From assembly GCA_027687465.1 (NCBI GenBank), contig JAQCQR010000012.1, forward strand, positions 5,209 through 69,208: DNA of 64,000 bases, read 5' to 3'. Every line of letters starts with the position of its first letter. Position 1 is the first letter of the stretch. This stretch comes from Coriobacteriaceae bacterium AF08-21. Lineage in GTDB: Bacteria > Actinomycetota > Coriobacteriia > Coriobacteriales > Coriobacteriaceae. The position numbers were made by a program, and so were the translations under genes. Of the stretch, positions 42,374-51,019 are shown piece by piece. The notes beneath the pieces are model-generated. The model was not told where the DNA came from. It did no database searches and saw only the letters and a program-made list of their open reading frames with translations.

Positions 42374-44956
42374 ATGGCAGACATTAAAATCAAGATCGTC
42401 AGCAATCCATATCAAGAAATTGTTCGGTTCTTCCGATGGGATAACGGCTGGCAAGAAATAACGACATCTACAAATCCCAATAGCGCGCTCCATAGCACGA
42501 AAATCGTTAATGGTTTCTTCCCCTTTAAGGCCGAAGAGATCATCGACATCCTCGCCAAAGAGTTTGGCGGTGGCGACAAAATCGAATTGCATTTTGAAGG
42601 AGCAGACGACGAATGGCAGGAGTTGCTCGCCATCTGCACCGAAGGGCCACGTGCCAACACATACGAGGCCATACGAGACGAGCGCTATCTATCAAACGCC
42701 CGTGACGTCTTGCCGGAAATTGTCGAAGTCTTCAGAGAAATCCAGGGGCTTGTAGACGAAGCAGTCTCCGAGCGAACAAAAGTCTCTGAGCAAATTAGGA
42801 AGTTCACCGATGTCTCGAGCGACATTATCCCGCTGTGCGTGCTCGGCAGCTATAGCGCAGGCAAATCGACGCTCATCAACGCCCTCATTGGCATGGAGAT
42901 CCTTCCCAGCGGCGACGAGCCTGTAACGGCCCGCATATTTCAAATCAAACGTTCAAAAGACCGAGATCGCGCGATGGTTCAATTCTCCTGTGGCAACAGG
43001 CGATTCTTGCTACGTTTTGATCTTGATGGCCTCATGGAAAACAAAGAGCTTGTGGGGGAGCCCCTATACGACATGATTGCAGCCAAAGTCGCCGACTCCA
43101 TGCCCGGTATGGCTTCCCATATGAACAGCGCCCTCAAGGTTCTTAACTCATACCATGCCGATGAAGACGACCGGACCATCTCCGATCTGATCAGAATCGA
43201 GGTGCCCTTTAGCGATACCGACCCGTGGCCCCATGACAGGGAGTTTGTCATCTTTGACACCCCGGGCTCAAACTCCGACTCCAACGCCGATCACGCCCGA
43301 GTGCTCAAACAGGCAATGGAGGGCCTCTCGAATGGCCTTCCCATTTTCGTTGCAGAGTACAGCTCGCTCGATACGAAGGACAACAAGAACCTCTCTAACG
43401 AAATAGAGCAGATTCCCGCAATTGACGAGCGTTTTACCATGATTGTGGTTAACAAGGCCGATTCCGCCGACCTTCCCAAAGGCGGGTTCGACGACGAACG
43501 AGTCTCGGACATCATGCGTCAGTCCATTCCATCCAGCCTCTATGGTCAAGGTATCTACTTTGTTTCTTCCATCCTCGGCCTAGGCTCAAAGAACTCCAGT
43601 GAGTTTATAAGCGACAACTATGCCGAAAAATTCGAAGACCAGCAGCGTAAATACACCGATCCAACAAGCCGCTTCTACAAAACGCTCTACCGCTACGACA
43701 TCCTTCCGGGACAGATCTCGCGCAGAACCAACCGCGAATCCGAAGCTTGCAAGGACCTCCTTCTTGCCAACAGCGGACTCTTTTGTATCGAAAATGAAAT
43801 ACGGCTGTTTGCCGAGCGGTACTCTGCCTACAACAAATGCAGCAGGTCGGAATCGCTCCTACAAGAAATTGTCTGCATAACCGAAGAAGAAATTGCCGAT
43901 AAGAAAACCGACCTCGAACAAAAGAAAGCACAGCGAGAAGCCGAGCTCGAAGAGGATAAGCGCAATCTCATCAACCAACTCGAAGACTGCAGAGAGCATG
44001 CAAGGCTGGACTCCTCGGCCAGCTATGCCGGCGCCATCGACAGGAACGTTTCCGCCGAGCAGTGGAAAACCAACCTTGACACGCTTCAGGCGCGTCAAGG
44101 CGTCATTACCGAAGACAAGCGAGAACGCCTCGGATACTCAAAACGGTCGAACGCAGCCGCGCAAGCGTTTGACTCAATCGCCCCTAACTTTTTCAATAGG
44201 CTCGGCGAATCGATAAAAGGAAGCCCGGCCAACACGCAAAAGGGCGTCGACCCCCAGCCAACATTTGGGTTAGCGGAGGTTGGCAAAGGCCTTTGTGATG
44301 ACATCACCGATGCGCTCCAAAAAAGATCCGACGCAAAGGCTGCCGAAAGAACAGCCGACAAAGATGCCGCCGACCAACTCTTTAACGAGGTCATCAATCA
44401 CTATGACGAATGTACCGAGCAAATAGCTCAGACCATCGATGAGCTGTCGCAAAGCTATTGGAAGAATTGTGCGGAGCATAGCCGCGATGCCCTCTATCGC
44501 ATCGCTACCAGCAGCGACAATCCTCTTTCCGAAGAGAAGCGCCAAGAGGTCGGCGATATCATTCTTAAATATCATGGCCTCGCGCTCGACAAGACAAAGG
44601 GCCCCATTTTCAGCAAGGCAGACTTTACCGAACTGAAGCTCATGGACCGTGTCATCTTTAAATCCGACAAGCTTTTGCTTAGGAAAGTCGAAGACAAATT
44701 CAACCGCGAAATCTCACGGTGTTTCTGCGAAGCACGCGCCGAAACAGAACGCGAGCATACCTACGGCTTTACCGAATGGCTCAACGAGCTGCTCGGCCAA
44801 ATTACGAGCAATATCACCGACTACAACCCGGTGCTCCATGGCCATGTCGAAGACATCAACAGGCAAACCGCGGAGATCAACGCTCTCGAGGCAAAACTCG
44901 AGACGCTCAATAATCGAAAAGAGTACATTGCGCGCGTCATTAATTGGAAGGAATAG
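42374..44956 (+). CDS. Dynamin-like GTPase
   Basis: 860 aa. The N-terminal about 110 residues form an uncharacterised domain. The GTPase domain follows with G1 GSYSAGKST (158-166), the switch Thr in PVTARIF, G3 DTPG (295-298) and G4 NKAD (360-363). A strongly charged coiled coil lies near 500-545 and a second helical stretch at the C terminus. No clear membrane helix. Bacterial dynamin-like proteins act at membranes, and some are antiphage factors. It is the first gene of the island operon, 9 bp before the HerA gene; AAAGGTAG ribosome site. Exact role unknown. Confidence 0.9.
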   Translation: MADIKIKIVSNPYQEIVRFFRWDNGWQEITTSTNPNSALHSTKIVNGFFPFKAEEIIDILAKEFGGGDKIELHFEGADDEWQELLAICTEGPRANTYEAIRDERYLSNARDVLPEIVEVFREIQGLVDEAVSERTKVSEQIRKFTDVSSDIIPLCVLGSYSAGKSTLINALIGMEILPSGDEPVTARIFQIKRSKDRDRAMVQFSCGNRRFLLRFDLDGLMENKELVGEPLYDMIAAKVADSMPGMASHMNSALKVLNSYHADEDDRTISDLIRIEVPFSDTDPWPHDREFVIFDTPGSNSDSNADHARVLKQAMEGLSNGLPIFVAEYSSLDTKDNKNLSNEIEQIPAIDERFTMIVVNKADSADLPKGGFDDERVSDIMRQSIPSSLYGQGIYFVSSILGLGSKNSSEFISDNYAEKFEDQQRKYTDPTSRFYKTLYRYDILPGQISRRTNRESEACKDLLLANSGLFCIENEIRLFAERYSAYNKCSRSESLLQEIVCITEEEIADKKTDLEQKKAQREAELEEDKRNLINQLEDCREHARLDSSASYAGAIDRNVSAEQWKTNLDTLQARQGVITEDKRERLGYSKRSNAAAQAFDSIAPNFFNRLGESIKGSPANTQKGVDPQPTFGLAEVGKGLCDDITDALQKRSDAKAAERTADKDAADQLFNEVINHYDECTEQIAQTIDELSQSYWKNCAEHSRDALYRIATSSDNPLSEEKRQEVGDIILKYHGLALDKTKGPIFSKADFTELKLMDRVIFKSDKLLLRKVEDKFNREISRCFCEARAETEREHTYGFTEWLNELLGQITSNITDYNPVLHGHVEDINRQTAEINALEAKLETLNNRKEYIARVINWKE

Positions 44957-44965
44957 GCTGATCGC

Positions 44966-47900
44966 ATGGGCATCAAAAACGCGATTATGCGCGCTGCCGA
45001 TAAAGCCGGCAACGCGGTCGCAACTGTCTCGGTACTCAGCAGCTCCCAACTCGATGAGGTCGACAAAAAGCGAACAGCATACTTGTCAGAAAAGCCGAAT
45101 CCGGCAGACGAGCAAGCTGTCGAGCTCACCAATCGGCTCTTGGCAACTGCCGCCGTTGAGCTTCACAACGCCTATCTGCCACAGCTGCGAAATGTTTACG
45201 CGCCGATTGACCCCTCTATCGAATACCCCGCGGGCTTTAACGCCGACAACAACATCCGCTTCGTGAATATCACGAAGTGGATCGTCGACCCCAACGAGGA
45301 CAGTCTCGAGAAGCTCGTAAATGTATACGACGTTCTTTCTGACGAAGACTGCAACATTGCGCTGGTTTTTAATCGCACCAGCGCAAGTACCGAGGTATTC
45401 CTCGCAGTCGTCAATAGCGACAATGCCCGTGACAACATCGACGCCGATAATTTTTCCCGGCGCATGTCGGATGCCCTGAGGGGCAACTTCCCCGGTTCCG
45501 AAGTGGGACCCGCCAACCGCGGCCCCATTCCGTGTCTAGACAATCGACGCTCGTCTTCGGTTGCCGCCGTTTCGAATATTCCAGCCGAAAAGAACGAGAA
45601 GTTCGTCACGCAAACCATCGAGAAAGTTCTCGACGGCATTGTGCCTGGCAGGCCGAGCGAAGACTACACTATCGTGCTGCTCGCAACCCCGATTCACGAT
45701 ATCGAATCGCGTAAACTCCGCCTCGCCGAGCTCCACACGCTGCTGACGCCCTATGCCTCATGGACGACCAACTATACCTACCACCAAAACGACTCCATCG
45801 GATCGTCCGCGACGATTGGCATCAATGCAGGCGTGAGCGCCGGCAGACAGGTGGGAAACAATCAGGCTGTTGCTCAAAACTACAACGAGACAGACTCGAC
45901 AAACGGGTCGGTCTCGGAATCGAGCAACGAGAGCGTAACCGACTCGTCCACATCGACCGAAAGCATCACGGATACGGTCACCGACGGCAGAAATGAGTCC
46001 TCGAGCGGGAGCGTAAGCCTAGGTGTAGGCGCAGGAAAAGGCCCGGGTGCATCCGCAGGCGTATACGGTGGCGGCAATCTCGGCATATCCGCAAGTCACA
46101 CCGAGGGCTCGTCGCACTCCACGTCTACAGCAAAAGGCACGAGCTCATCTACCGGCAAGGCCATATCCAACTCGCTCGGCAAAGCCGTCACCAGCGGTGT
46201 TGGCAAGGCCGTCTCTAAGGGAGCCTCCGTGACTTCCGGTGTTTCGCAAGCCGTAAATCTCGGCGCCAACTTTGGCGGATCGTTCGCACGCTCAAGCACG
46301 ATCACCGCTACCATCGGCGCCGACGAAGGCATCACACAGACGTTCAAGAATTACTCCATCCAACACGCGCTCGAAATACTCGAGTTGCAAATGAAGCGCT
46401 ACGACCTTGCCTCGGCACTCGGCATGTGGGACTTTTGCGCCTACGTGCTATCAGAAGACCACAACGTCGCGAACAACGTTGCCCACACCTACCTCGCCCT
46501 CACCCAGGGCAAAGAGTCCTATATGTCTCAGGCTGCGGTAAACCTCTGGCGTGGAGACCTCGGAGAGCAAAGTGCCGACGCCGCGGCAATCTGCTCCTAC
46601 CTTCGCGATTTGCGCCATCCTGTTTTTGCCCTCTCCCCCGCCCTGCTCGATCAACATCCGAGCTTTTCGGTCTATCCGGCAACAGTCGATGCAACCGCCG
46701 CCCTATCGGGCAAGGAGCTGGCTTATTCGCTCAATTTCCCCAAGAAATCCGTCCCAGGGCTGCCCGTTATCGAGTGTGCGTCTTTTGGACGCAATGTCTC
46801 AACGTTCGATGGCACGCAGCCCCAACAAGGCCTTTGCATAGGCAAGGTTTTCCACATGCATCGCGAGGAACGCATTAGGACGTTCCTGTCAAAAGACTCG
46901 CTCGCCTCGCACACCTTTGTTACGGGCAGCACCGGCGCAGGAAAGACCAATACCGTCTGCCGCATCCTCGATCAGGCGCTCGATCAGCAGGTCAAATTCC
47001 TTGTCATTGAACCTGCCAAGGGCGAATACAAGGACGTGTACGGGGGCCGCGAAGACGTAAACGTCTTTGGAACCAATCCAGAATTCACGCCGCTCCTGCG
47101 CATCAATCCTTTTAGCTTCCCGTCCGGCATCCATGTGCTGGAACACCTCGACCGACTCGTTGAGATCTTTAATGTTTGCTGGCCCATGTACGCCGCCATG
47201 CCCGCCGTCCTTAAAGACGCTGTCGCCAGGTCATACGAAGACTGCGGATGGGATCTTGCCGCTTCTGATAACCCATATGGAGCCGATTTCTTTCCCTGCT
47301 TTGCAGATGTTGCCCGCAACGTCCGCGAGATTCTCGACTCCAGCGAGTACGATGCCGAAAATAAGGGCGCCTACAAGGGGTCGCTGCTCACACGTCTCAA
47401 CTCGCTCACCAACGGGCTCAACGGCATGATGCTTTCGTCGAACGAAGTCGATGCTAGCGTGCTTTTTGACGCCAACACAGTCATCGATCTATCGCGCATT
47501 GGCTCCGCCGAAGCAAAATCCCTACTCATGGGTCTTCTTGTACTCAAACTTCAAGAACATCGCATGGCCGAGAAAAAGGGCATGAACCAGCCGCTTCGTC
47601 ATCTGACCGTGCTTGAAGAGGCGCACAACTTGCTTAAGCGATCGTTGAGCAGCCAAGGCTCGGAGAGCGGCGACCTGACAGGCAAGAGCATCGAAATGAT
47701 CTCAAATGCCATCGCCGAGATGCGTACATACGGCGAAGGCTTCATCATCGCCGACCAGGCGCCCGGCCTTCTCGATATGGCAGCCATTCGCAACACAAAT
47801 ACCAAGATCATCCATCGCCTGCCCGATCTTTCGGACCGCGAGCTCGCCGGTCGCGCCGCCAACCTCAACGACCAACAGATCGTCGAGTTGGCGCGTCTGC

Positions 47901-48457
47901 CTAAAGGCGTTGCGGCGATCTATCAGAATGACTGGGTCGAACCGGTGCTTTGCAAGATCGCCAAAGCAGAAGAAGGCGAGCGCTTTACCTACAACCGTCC
48001 CATCGAAGACACCACAGACAACCAACACGATGACGCTCTTTCCGTAGCGCGCATGTTGGCATACGGCATCAGCATTGGAACCGAGGCGGAACTGCATAGC
48101 ATTCGCGAACGGCTCGATCGCCTCCATATCGGCGCGTCTACAAGGGTCAGTATTCTGCGCACCGCCCAAAACCCGCCCAACGAACCGCACATGACCAAGC
48201 TGGCGCCCATTATGAGTGCGCTGTTCCCCGATGTCGTCAAAACGGTCGAACGTGAGCTCAAGAGCAGCAATGAAGCCGAGCAATTGACAAGAGCAGCAGA
48301 AGCGGCGCTCGGGGCTTCCATCAACCGCGAAATCGACAACCGCACCAGGCGAGTCATCATCCAGGGCATCATGACAGACATCCTGTACCTGCAAATGCAA
48401 GATTCAAAGTCATATGACGACTGGCGCAACTGGAACGAGAATTGCGAGGTGAGCTAG
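44966..48457 (+). CDS. HerA/FtsK-superfamily ATPase with Ser/Gly-rich insert
   Basis: 1163 aa. Residues 1-270 are an uncharacterised alpha/beta region. Residues about 275-450 are Ser/Thr/Gly-rich, including repeated SxGKA(I/V)S-like units. The ATPase core has Walker A GSTGAGKT (654-661) and Walker B LTVLEEAH (880-887), typical of HerA/VirB4-type hexameric pumps. FLVIEPAKGEYKDVYGG and FIIADQAPGLLDMA fit DUF87-type proteins. No NurA nuclease or conjugation gene is nearby. It is between the dynamin and HNH genes, overlapping the latter by a base. Might translocate DNA or protein; inference. Confidence 0.88.
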   Translation: MGIKNAIMRAADKAGNAVATVSVLSSSQLDEVDKKRTAYLSEKPNPADEQAVELTNRLLATAAVELHNAYLPQLRNVYAPIDPSIEYPAGFNADNNIRFVNITKWIVDPNEDSLEKLVNVYDVLSDEDCNIALVFNRTSASTEVFLAVVNSDNARDNIDADNFSRRMSDALRGNFPGSEVGPANRGPIPCLDNRRSSSVAAVSNIPAEKNEKFVTQTIEKVLDGIVPGRPSEDYTIVLLATPIHDIESRKLRLAELHTLLTPYASWTTNYTYHQNDSIGSSATIGINAGVSAGRQVGNNQAVAQNYNETDSTNGSVSESSNESVTDSSTSTESITDTVTDGRNESSSGSVSLGVGAGKGPGASAGVYGGGNLGISASHTEGSSHSTSTAKGTSSSTGKAISNSLGKAVTSGVGKAVSKGASVTSGVSQAVNLGANFGGSFARSSTITATIGADEGITQTFKNYSIQHALEILELQMKRYDLASALGMWDFCAYVLSEDHNVANNVAHTYLALTQGKESYMSQAAVNLWRGDLGEQSADAAAICSYLRDLRHPVFALSPALLDQHPSFSVYPATVDATAALSGKELAYSLNFPKKSVPGLPVIECASFGRNVSTFDGTQPQQGLCIGKVFHMHREERIRTFLSKDSLASHTFVTGSTGAGKTNTVCRILDQALDQQVKFLVIEPAKGEYKDVYGGREDVNVFGTNPEFTPLLRINPFSFPSGIHVLEHLDRLVEIFNVCWPMYAAMPAVLKDAVARSYEDCGWDLAASDNPYGADFFPCFADVARNVREILDSSEYDAENKGAYKGSLLTRLNSLTNGLNGMMLSSNEVDASVLFDANTVIDLSRIGSAEAKSLLMGLLVLKLQEHRMAEKKGMNQPLRHLTVLEEAHNLLKRSLSSQGSESGDLTGKSIEMISNAIAEMRTYGEGFIIADQAPGLLDMAAIRNTNTKIIHRLPDLSDRELAGRAANLNDQQIVELARLPKGVAAIYQNDWVEPVLCKIAKAEEGERFTYNRPIEDTTDNQHDDALSVARMLAYGISIGTEAELHSIRERLDRLHIGASTRVSILRTAQNPPNEPHMTKLAPIMSALFPDVVKTVERELKSSNEAEQLTRAAEAALGASINREIDNRTRRVIIQGIMTDILYLQMQDSKSYDDWRNWNENCEVS

Positions 48458-49146
48458 TGGAGCTCAGGCAAATGAAAGTCGGCGAAGCAAAGCCGAGTGA
48501 TAAGCATGGGTTTAATCCCGACAAGCTTATTGGTTCCGAATCAAAAGAAGCCAAGGCCGAGATTAAGAATGTCGGCCGTAATGAATCCCTTGATCCCGAC
48601 AAATTGATTAAGCCTTCGGTGGAATCGTGCGACTATCCTTCGAGCTATAAGGAGCGGCTGGACCGTACTCCAGCTACGGAGAATTCCCATGGCGAATGGT
48701 CGGGCGACCGAGGGGAATCGATGTTTGTCCCCACGGATGACAGACTTCGTGAGCTTCTTCAAAGTAAGGGTGTTGAGGGCATCAACTACAAAGATGCTAT
48801 TCCTGACTTCAGCCCCATCGCCGAAGCAAAGGTAACCATACAAGGTATGAGCCAGCATAGGCTTTCGCTGATAGGCGAAAATGGCGAGCGCATTGTCGGT
48901 AACTATGAAAAGGCGGACATTGAATGCGCAAAAGTTTGGAACCACGAGCGACGTGACGGCAAAGATGATTGGACGCCCCAGGGCGTCAGGAAATGGCGCG
49001 AGGCAAATGGGTGCACCTGGAACGAGCATAATGATATGAAGACGTGCTCTCTTGTCCCGACCCTCGCGCACGAGACATGCAGGCATCTCGGCGGCGTAAG
49101 TGAAATCAAGAAGGCACTGAACCAGATTGGCGGCTTTGATGACTAA
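48457..49146 (+). CDS. HNH nuclease toxin-like protein
   Basis: 229 aa from GTG 48457, which overlaps the HerA stop and follows GCGAGG; ATG 48472 is an alternative. The C-terminal block CTWNEHNDMKTCSLVP, then AHETCRHLGGVSEIKK, matches the HNH/colicin-DNase-like domain of polymorphic toxins (usual form TWHE...LVP...H...H.GG), with Asn replacing the first His. The preceding GEWSGDRGES and DFSPIAEAKVTI segments are also typical of such toxins. The N terminus has two NPDKLI/DPDKLI repeats (about 19-50) and no secretion signal. Target DNA cleavage is inferred. Confidence 0.82.
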   Translation: MELRQMKVGEAKPSDKHGFNPDKLIGSESKEAKAEIKNVGRNESLDPDKLIKPSVESCDYPSSYKERLDRTPATENSHGEWSGDRGESMFVPTDDRLRELLQSKGVEGINYKDAIPDFSPIAEAKVTIQGMSQHRLSLIGENGERIVGNYEKADIECAKVWNHERRDGKDDWTPQGVRKWREANGCTWNEHNDMKTCSLVPTLAHETCRHLGGVSEIKKALNQIGGFDD

Positions 49147-49507
49147 CGACATGATTCTGTGGGGTAGGGATTTCTCACTCCCCGTCTATTACGAGTGCGG
49201 CACGGATCAAGACGTCCTCGACATTCAAAAGGAAGCAAAGGACGCCCTGTTTGCAAGCTGGGATACCGTTGAGGGCAGCAAGGAAGCAATCGAAGATTAT
49301 TGCCTCGAAAGAGACGGCGATCAGATTGAGAGCCCCGTTACGAATATCTTTAGATACGTTATTCCGACCAGCATCGTGATACTTCGAAGCGATGATGCTC
49401 GCAAAGCGGCGCTCATGTGCAACTATCGCTTTGACCCCGAACATGGGCTTGCTGCGGTATTTGAAAACGAAAAACTTACAGCCGTCGTCCCCCAAGACGA
49501 GCTGTAG
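49139..49507 (+). CDS. Probable immunity protein for the HNH toxin
   Basis: 122 aa, acidic, no signal or membrane helix. The start overlaps the toxin stop (ATGACTAA); ATG 49151 is an alternative. The ending MCNYRFDPEHGLAAVFENEK resembles DUF6985-type proteins that sit beside toxins. An acidic small protein directly after a nuclease toxin is the standard immunity arrangement; function is inferred from position and composition. Confidence 0.7.
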   Translation: MTNDMILWGRDFSLPVYYECGTDQDVLDIQKEAKDALFASWDTVEGSKEAIEDYCLERDGDQIESPVTNIFRYVIPTSIVILRSDDARKAALMCNYRFDPEHGLAAVFENEKLTAVVPQDEL

Positions 49508-49531
49508 GCCAGCCATAAGCAACCGGAAAAC

Positions 49532-49580
49532 AAAAACTGAGGTCGTCCCAATGCAACGTCGGGGCGGCCTCAGTTTTGTT
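49532..49580 (+). terminator. Intrinsic terminator of the island operon
   Basis: AAAACTGAGG and CCTCAGTTTT with inner CG(T)CCC / GGGGCG pairing form a long stem, followed by GTTATA. It lies 25 bp after the immunity gene. Confidence 0.8.
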
Positions 49581-49606
49581 ATACGCATGCCCGCCGCGCA
49601 TCCCCT

Positions 49607-49699
49607 CCCCCAAAATAAGTTGCGGTGAAATACGGACTGTTTGCCGGGTTTATTGGGCCCAACAGTCCGTATTCCACCGCAACTGATGAGGGGACGTGG
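49607..49699. repeat. Hairpin repeat, right copy
   Basis: Same outer stem as 42103 (AGTTGCGGTGAAATA and TATTCCACCGCAACT). The inner arms CGGACTGTT and AACAGTCCG differ from the left copy but pair. It directly follows the MFS stop codon and may serve as its terminator. Confidence 0.85.
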
Positions 49700-50896
49700 T
49701 TAGGCGACGGGCTTGGCGCGACGGATGGCTGGGAACATCACCGTGATAGCGAGGATGACGCCCACGACAGCGATCGCACCGCCCGCGTAGCCGATCCAGG
49801 CGATACCGGGGCCCGACACCACGGCGCCGCCGATCGCCGTACCGGTGCCGATCCCCAGGTTGAACAGGCCCGAGAAGATCGACATGGCGACGGCCGACGA
49901 ATCCGCCGGCGTGTACTTGATGAGCTCGGCCTGGAACGCCACGTTAAAGGCCGTGGAGCAGCAGCCCCATAGCGCGCAAACAGCGAGAACGGCGACGAGC
50001 GACGGTGCAACCGGACCCATGAGCAGCAGAGCCACCGGCACGCCGGAGAGCGTAATCGCGAGAAACGGGAACCGGTGCCCATCGAACAGGCGGCCAAACA
50101 GCCAGCTTCCGAGCAGACCAGAGCAACCGAACGCCGTCAGCGTCATTGTGATGGCGCCCGCGTCGACGTGCGCGACCTGTGCCAGGAACGGCTCGATATA
50201 GCTGTAACCCGCATAATAGCCGGTCGCCATAAAGACCGTGACCGCATAAAGCGCGATGAGGAACGGGTTCTTGAGCAGCTCGGGAAGCTGTTTAAGCGTA
50301 AAGCGCTCACCCGCCGGCATGGCCGGGAACACCGCTGCCTGGTACACCACCGCGGCGGCAGAAAAGACCCCGACCACGGCAAACGTCATGCGCCAGCCCA
50401 CGGCCAGGCCGATGGCGCGGCCGATCGGCAGGCCAAAGATCTGCGCGATGGACGAGCCCGTGGCGATCATACTGATGGCGAGCGCCCCGTGACGGGTGTC
50501 GACCAGGCGCGAGGCCATAATCGAGGCGACTGACCAGAACACGGCGTGCGCGCAGGCGACCACCAGGCGCGCGCAGACCAGGATGGGATATGTCGGTGCC
50601 ATAGCGGACAGGAACTGGCCCAAGGAGAACACGGCGAGCACGCCGAGCAGCATGCGCTTGAACTCGAAGCGCGAGGCAAACACCATAAGCGGCAACGACA
50701 GCAGCATGACGCCCCAGGCGTAGACCGAGATCATGATGCCGGCCTGGGCCTCGGTGAGCGAGAACGACGCGGCAATATCAGTCAGAAGGCCAATGGGCAT
50801 GAACTCCGACGTGTTGAATACGAACGCGCAACAGGCGAGCCCGATAATCGGGAGCCACTGCTTGAGTGAGATGCCATCTTGTCTTGCCTGAGTCAT
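49700..50896 (-). CDS. MFS efflux transporter, DHA1 type (SotB/AraJ-like)
   Basis: 398 aa with twelve predicted membrane helices. The N-terminal CAFVFNTSEFMPIGLLTDIA is characteristic of the sugar/drug efflux group that includes E. coli SotB. The loop 2-3 motif is ASRFEFKRMLLG-like. Substrate unknown. Its last 20 codons and the attached hairpin recur at the far side of the island, 7.5 kb away. GAGGTTCCTAC-type weak ribosome site precedes ATG 50896. Confidence 0.87.
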   Translation of the reverse strand: MTQARQDGISLKQWLPIIGLACCAFVFNTSEFMPIGLLTDIAASFSLTEAQAGIMISVYAWGVMLLSLPLMVFASRFEFKRMLLGVLAVFSLGQFLSAMAPTYPILVCARLVVACAHAVFWSVASIMASRLVDTRHGALAISMIATGSSIAQIFGLPIGRAIGLAVGWRMTFAVVGVFSAAAVVYQAAVFPAMPAGERFTLKQLPELLKNPFLIALYAVTVFMATGYYAGYSYIEPFLAQVAHVDAGAITMTLTAFGCSGLLGSWLFGRLFDGHRFPFLAITLSGVPVALLLMGPVAPSLVAVLAVCALWGCCSTAFNVAFQAELIKYTPADSSAVAMSIFSGLFNLGIGTGTAIGGAVVSGPGIAWIGYAGGAIAVVGVILAITVMFPAIRRAKPVA

Positions 50897-50943
50897 GTAG
50901 GAACCTCTCCGATTGTCCTGAGCGGTGGGCGATTATATAGCAA

Positions 50944-50978
50944 CGGCCCCGCATCCGTCAGCAACAGATGCGGGGTCG
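50944..50978 (-). terminator. Hairpin after feoB
   Basis: CCCCGCATCTG and a near-complementary CGGATGCGGGG pair around a short loop, between the feoB stop and the MFS start. There is no T-run, so it may be a weak or Rho-assisted terminator. Confidence 0.5.
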
Positions 50979-51019
50979 CAATCAACTCAATACACAGGGG
51001 TTGCGCCGTCAATAAATAG

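Noticed and set aside
44966..48457. HerA-NurA DNA end-resection system
   Set aside because: There is no NurA-like nuclease; the neighbouring nuclease is an HNH toxin-type protein.
42374..49507. Island as a prophage or conjugative element
   Set aside because: No integrase, relaxase, capsid, portal or type IV secretion genes. The HerA-type ATPase alone does not indicate conjugation.
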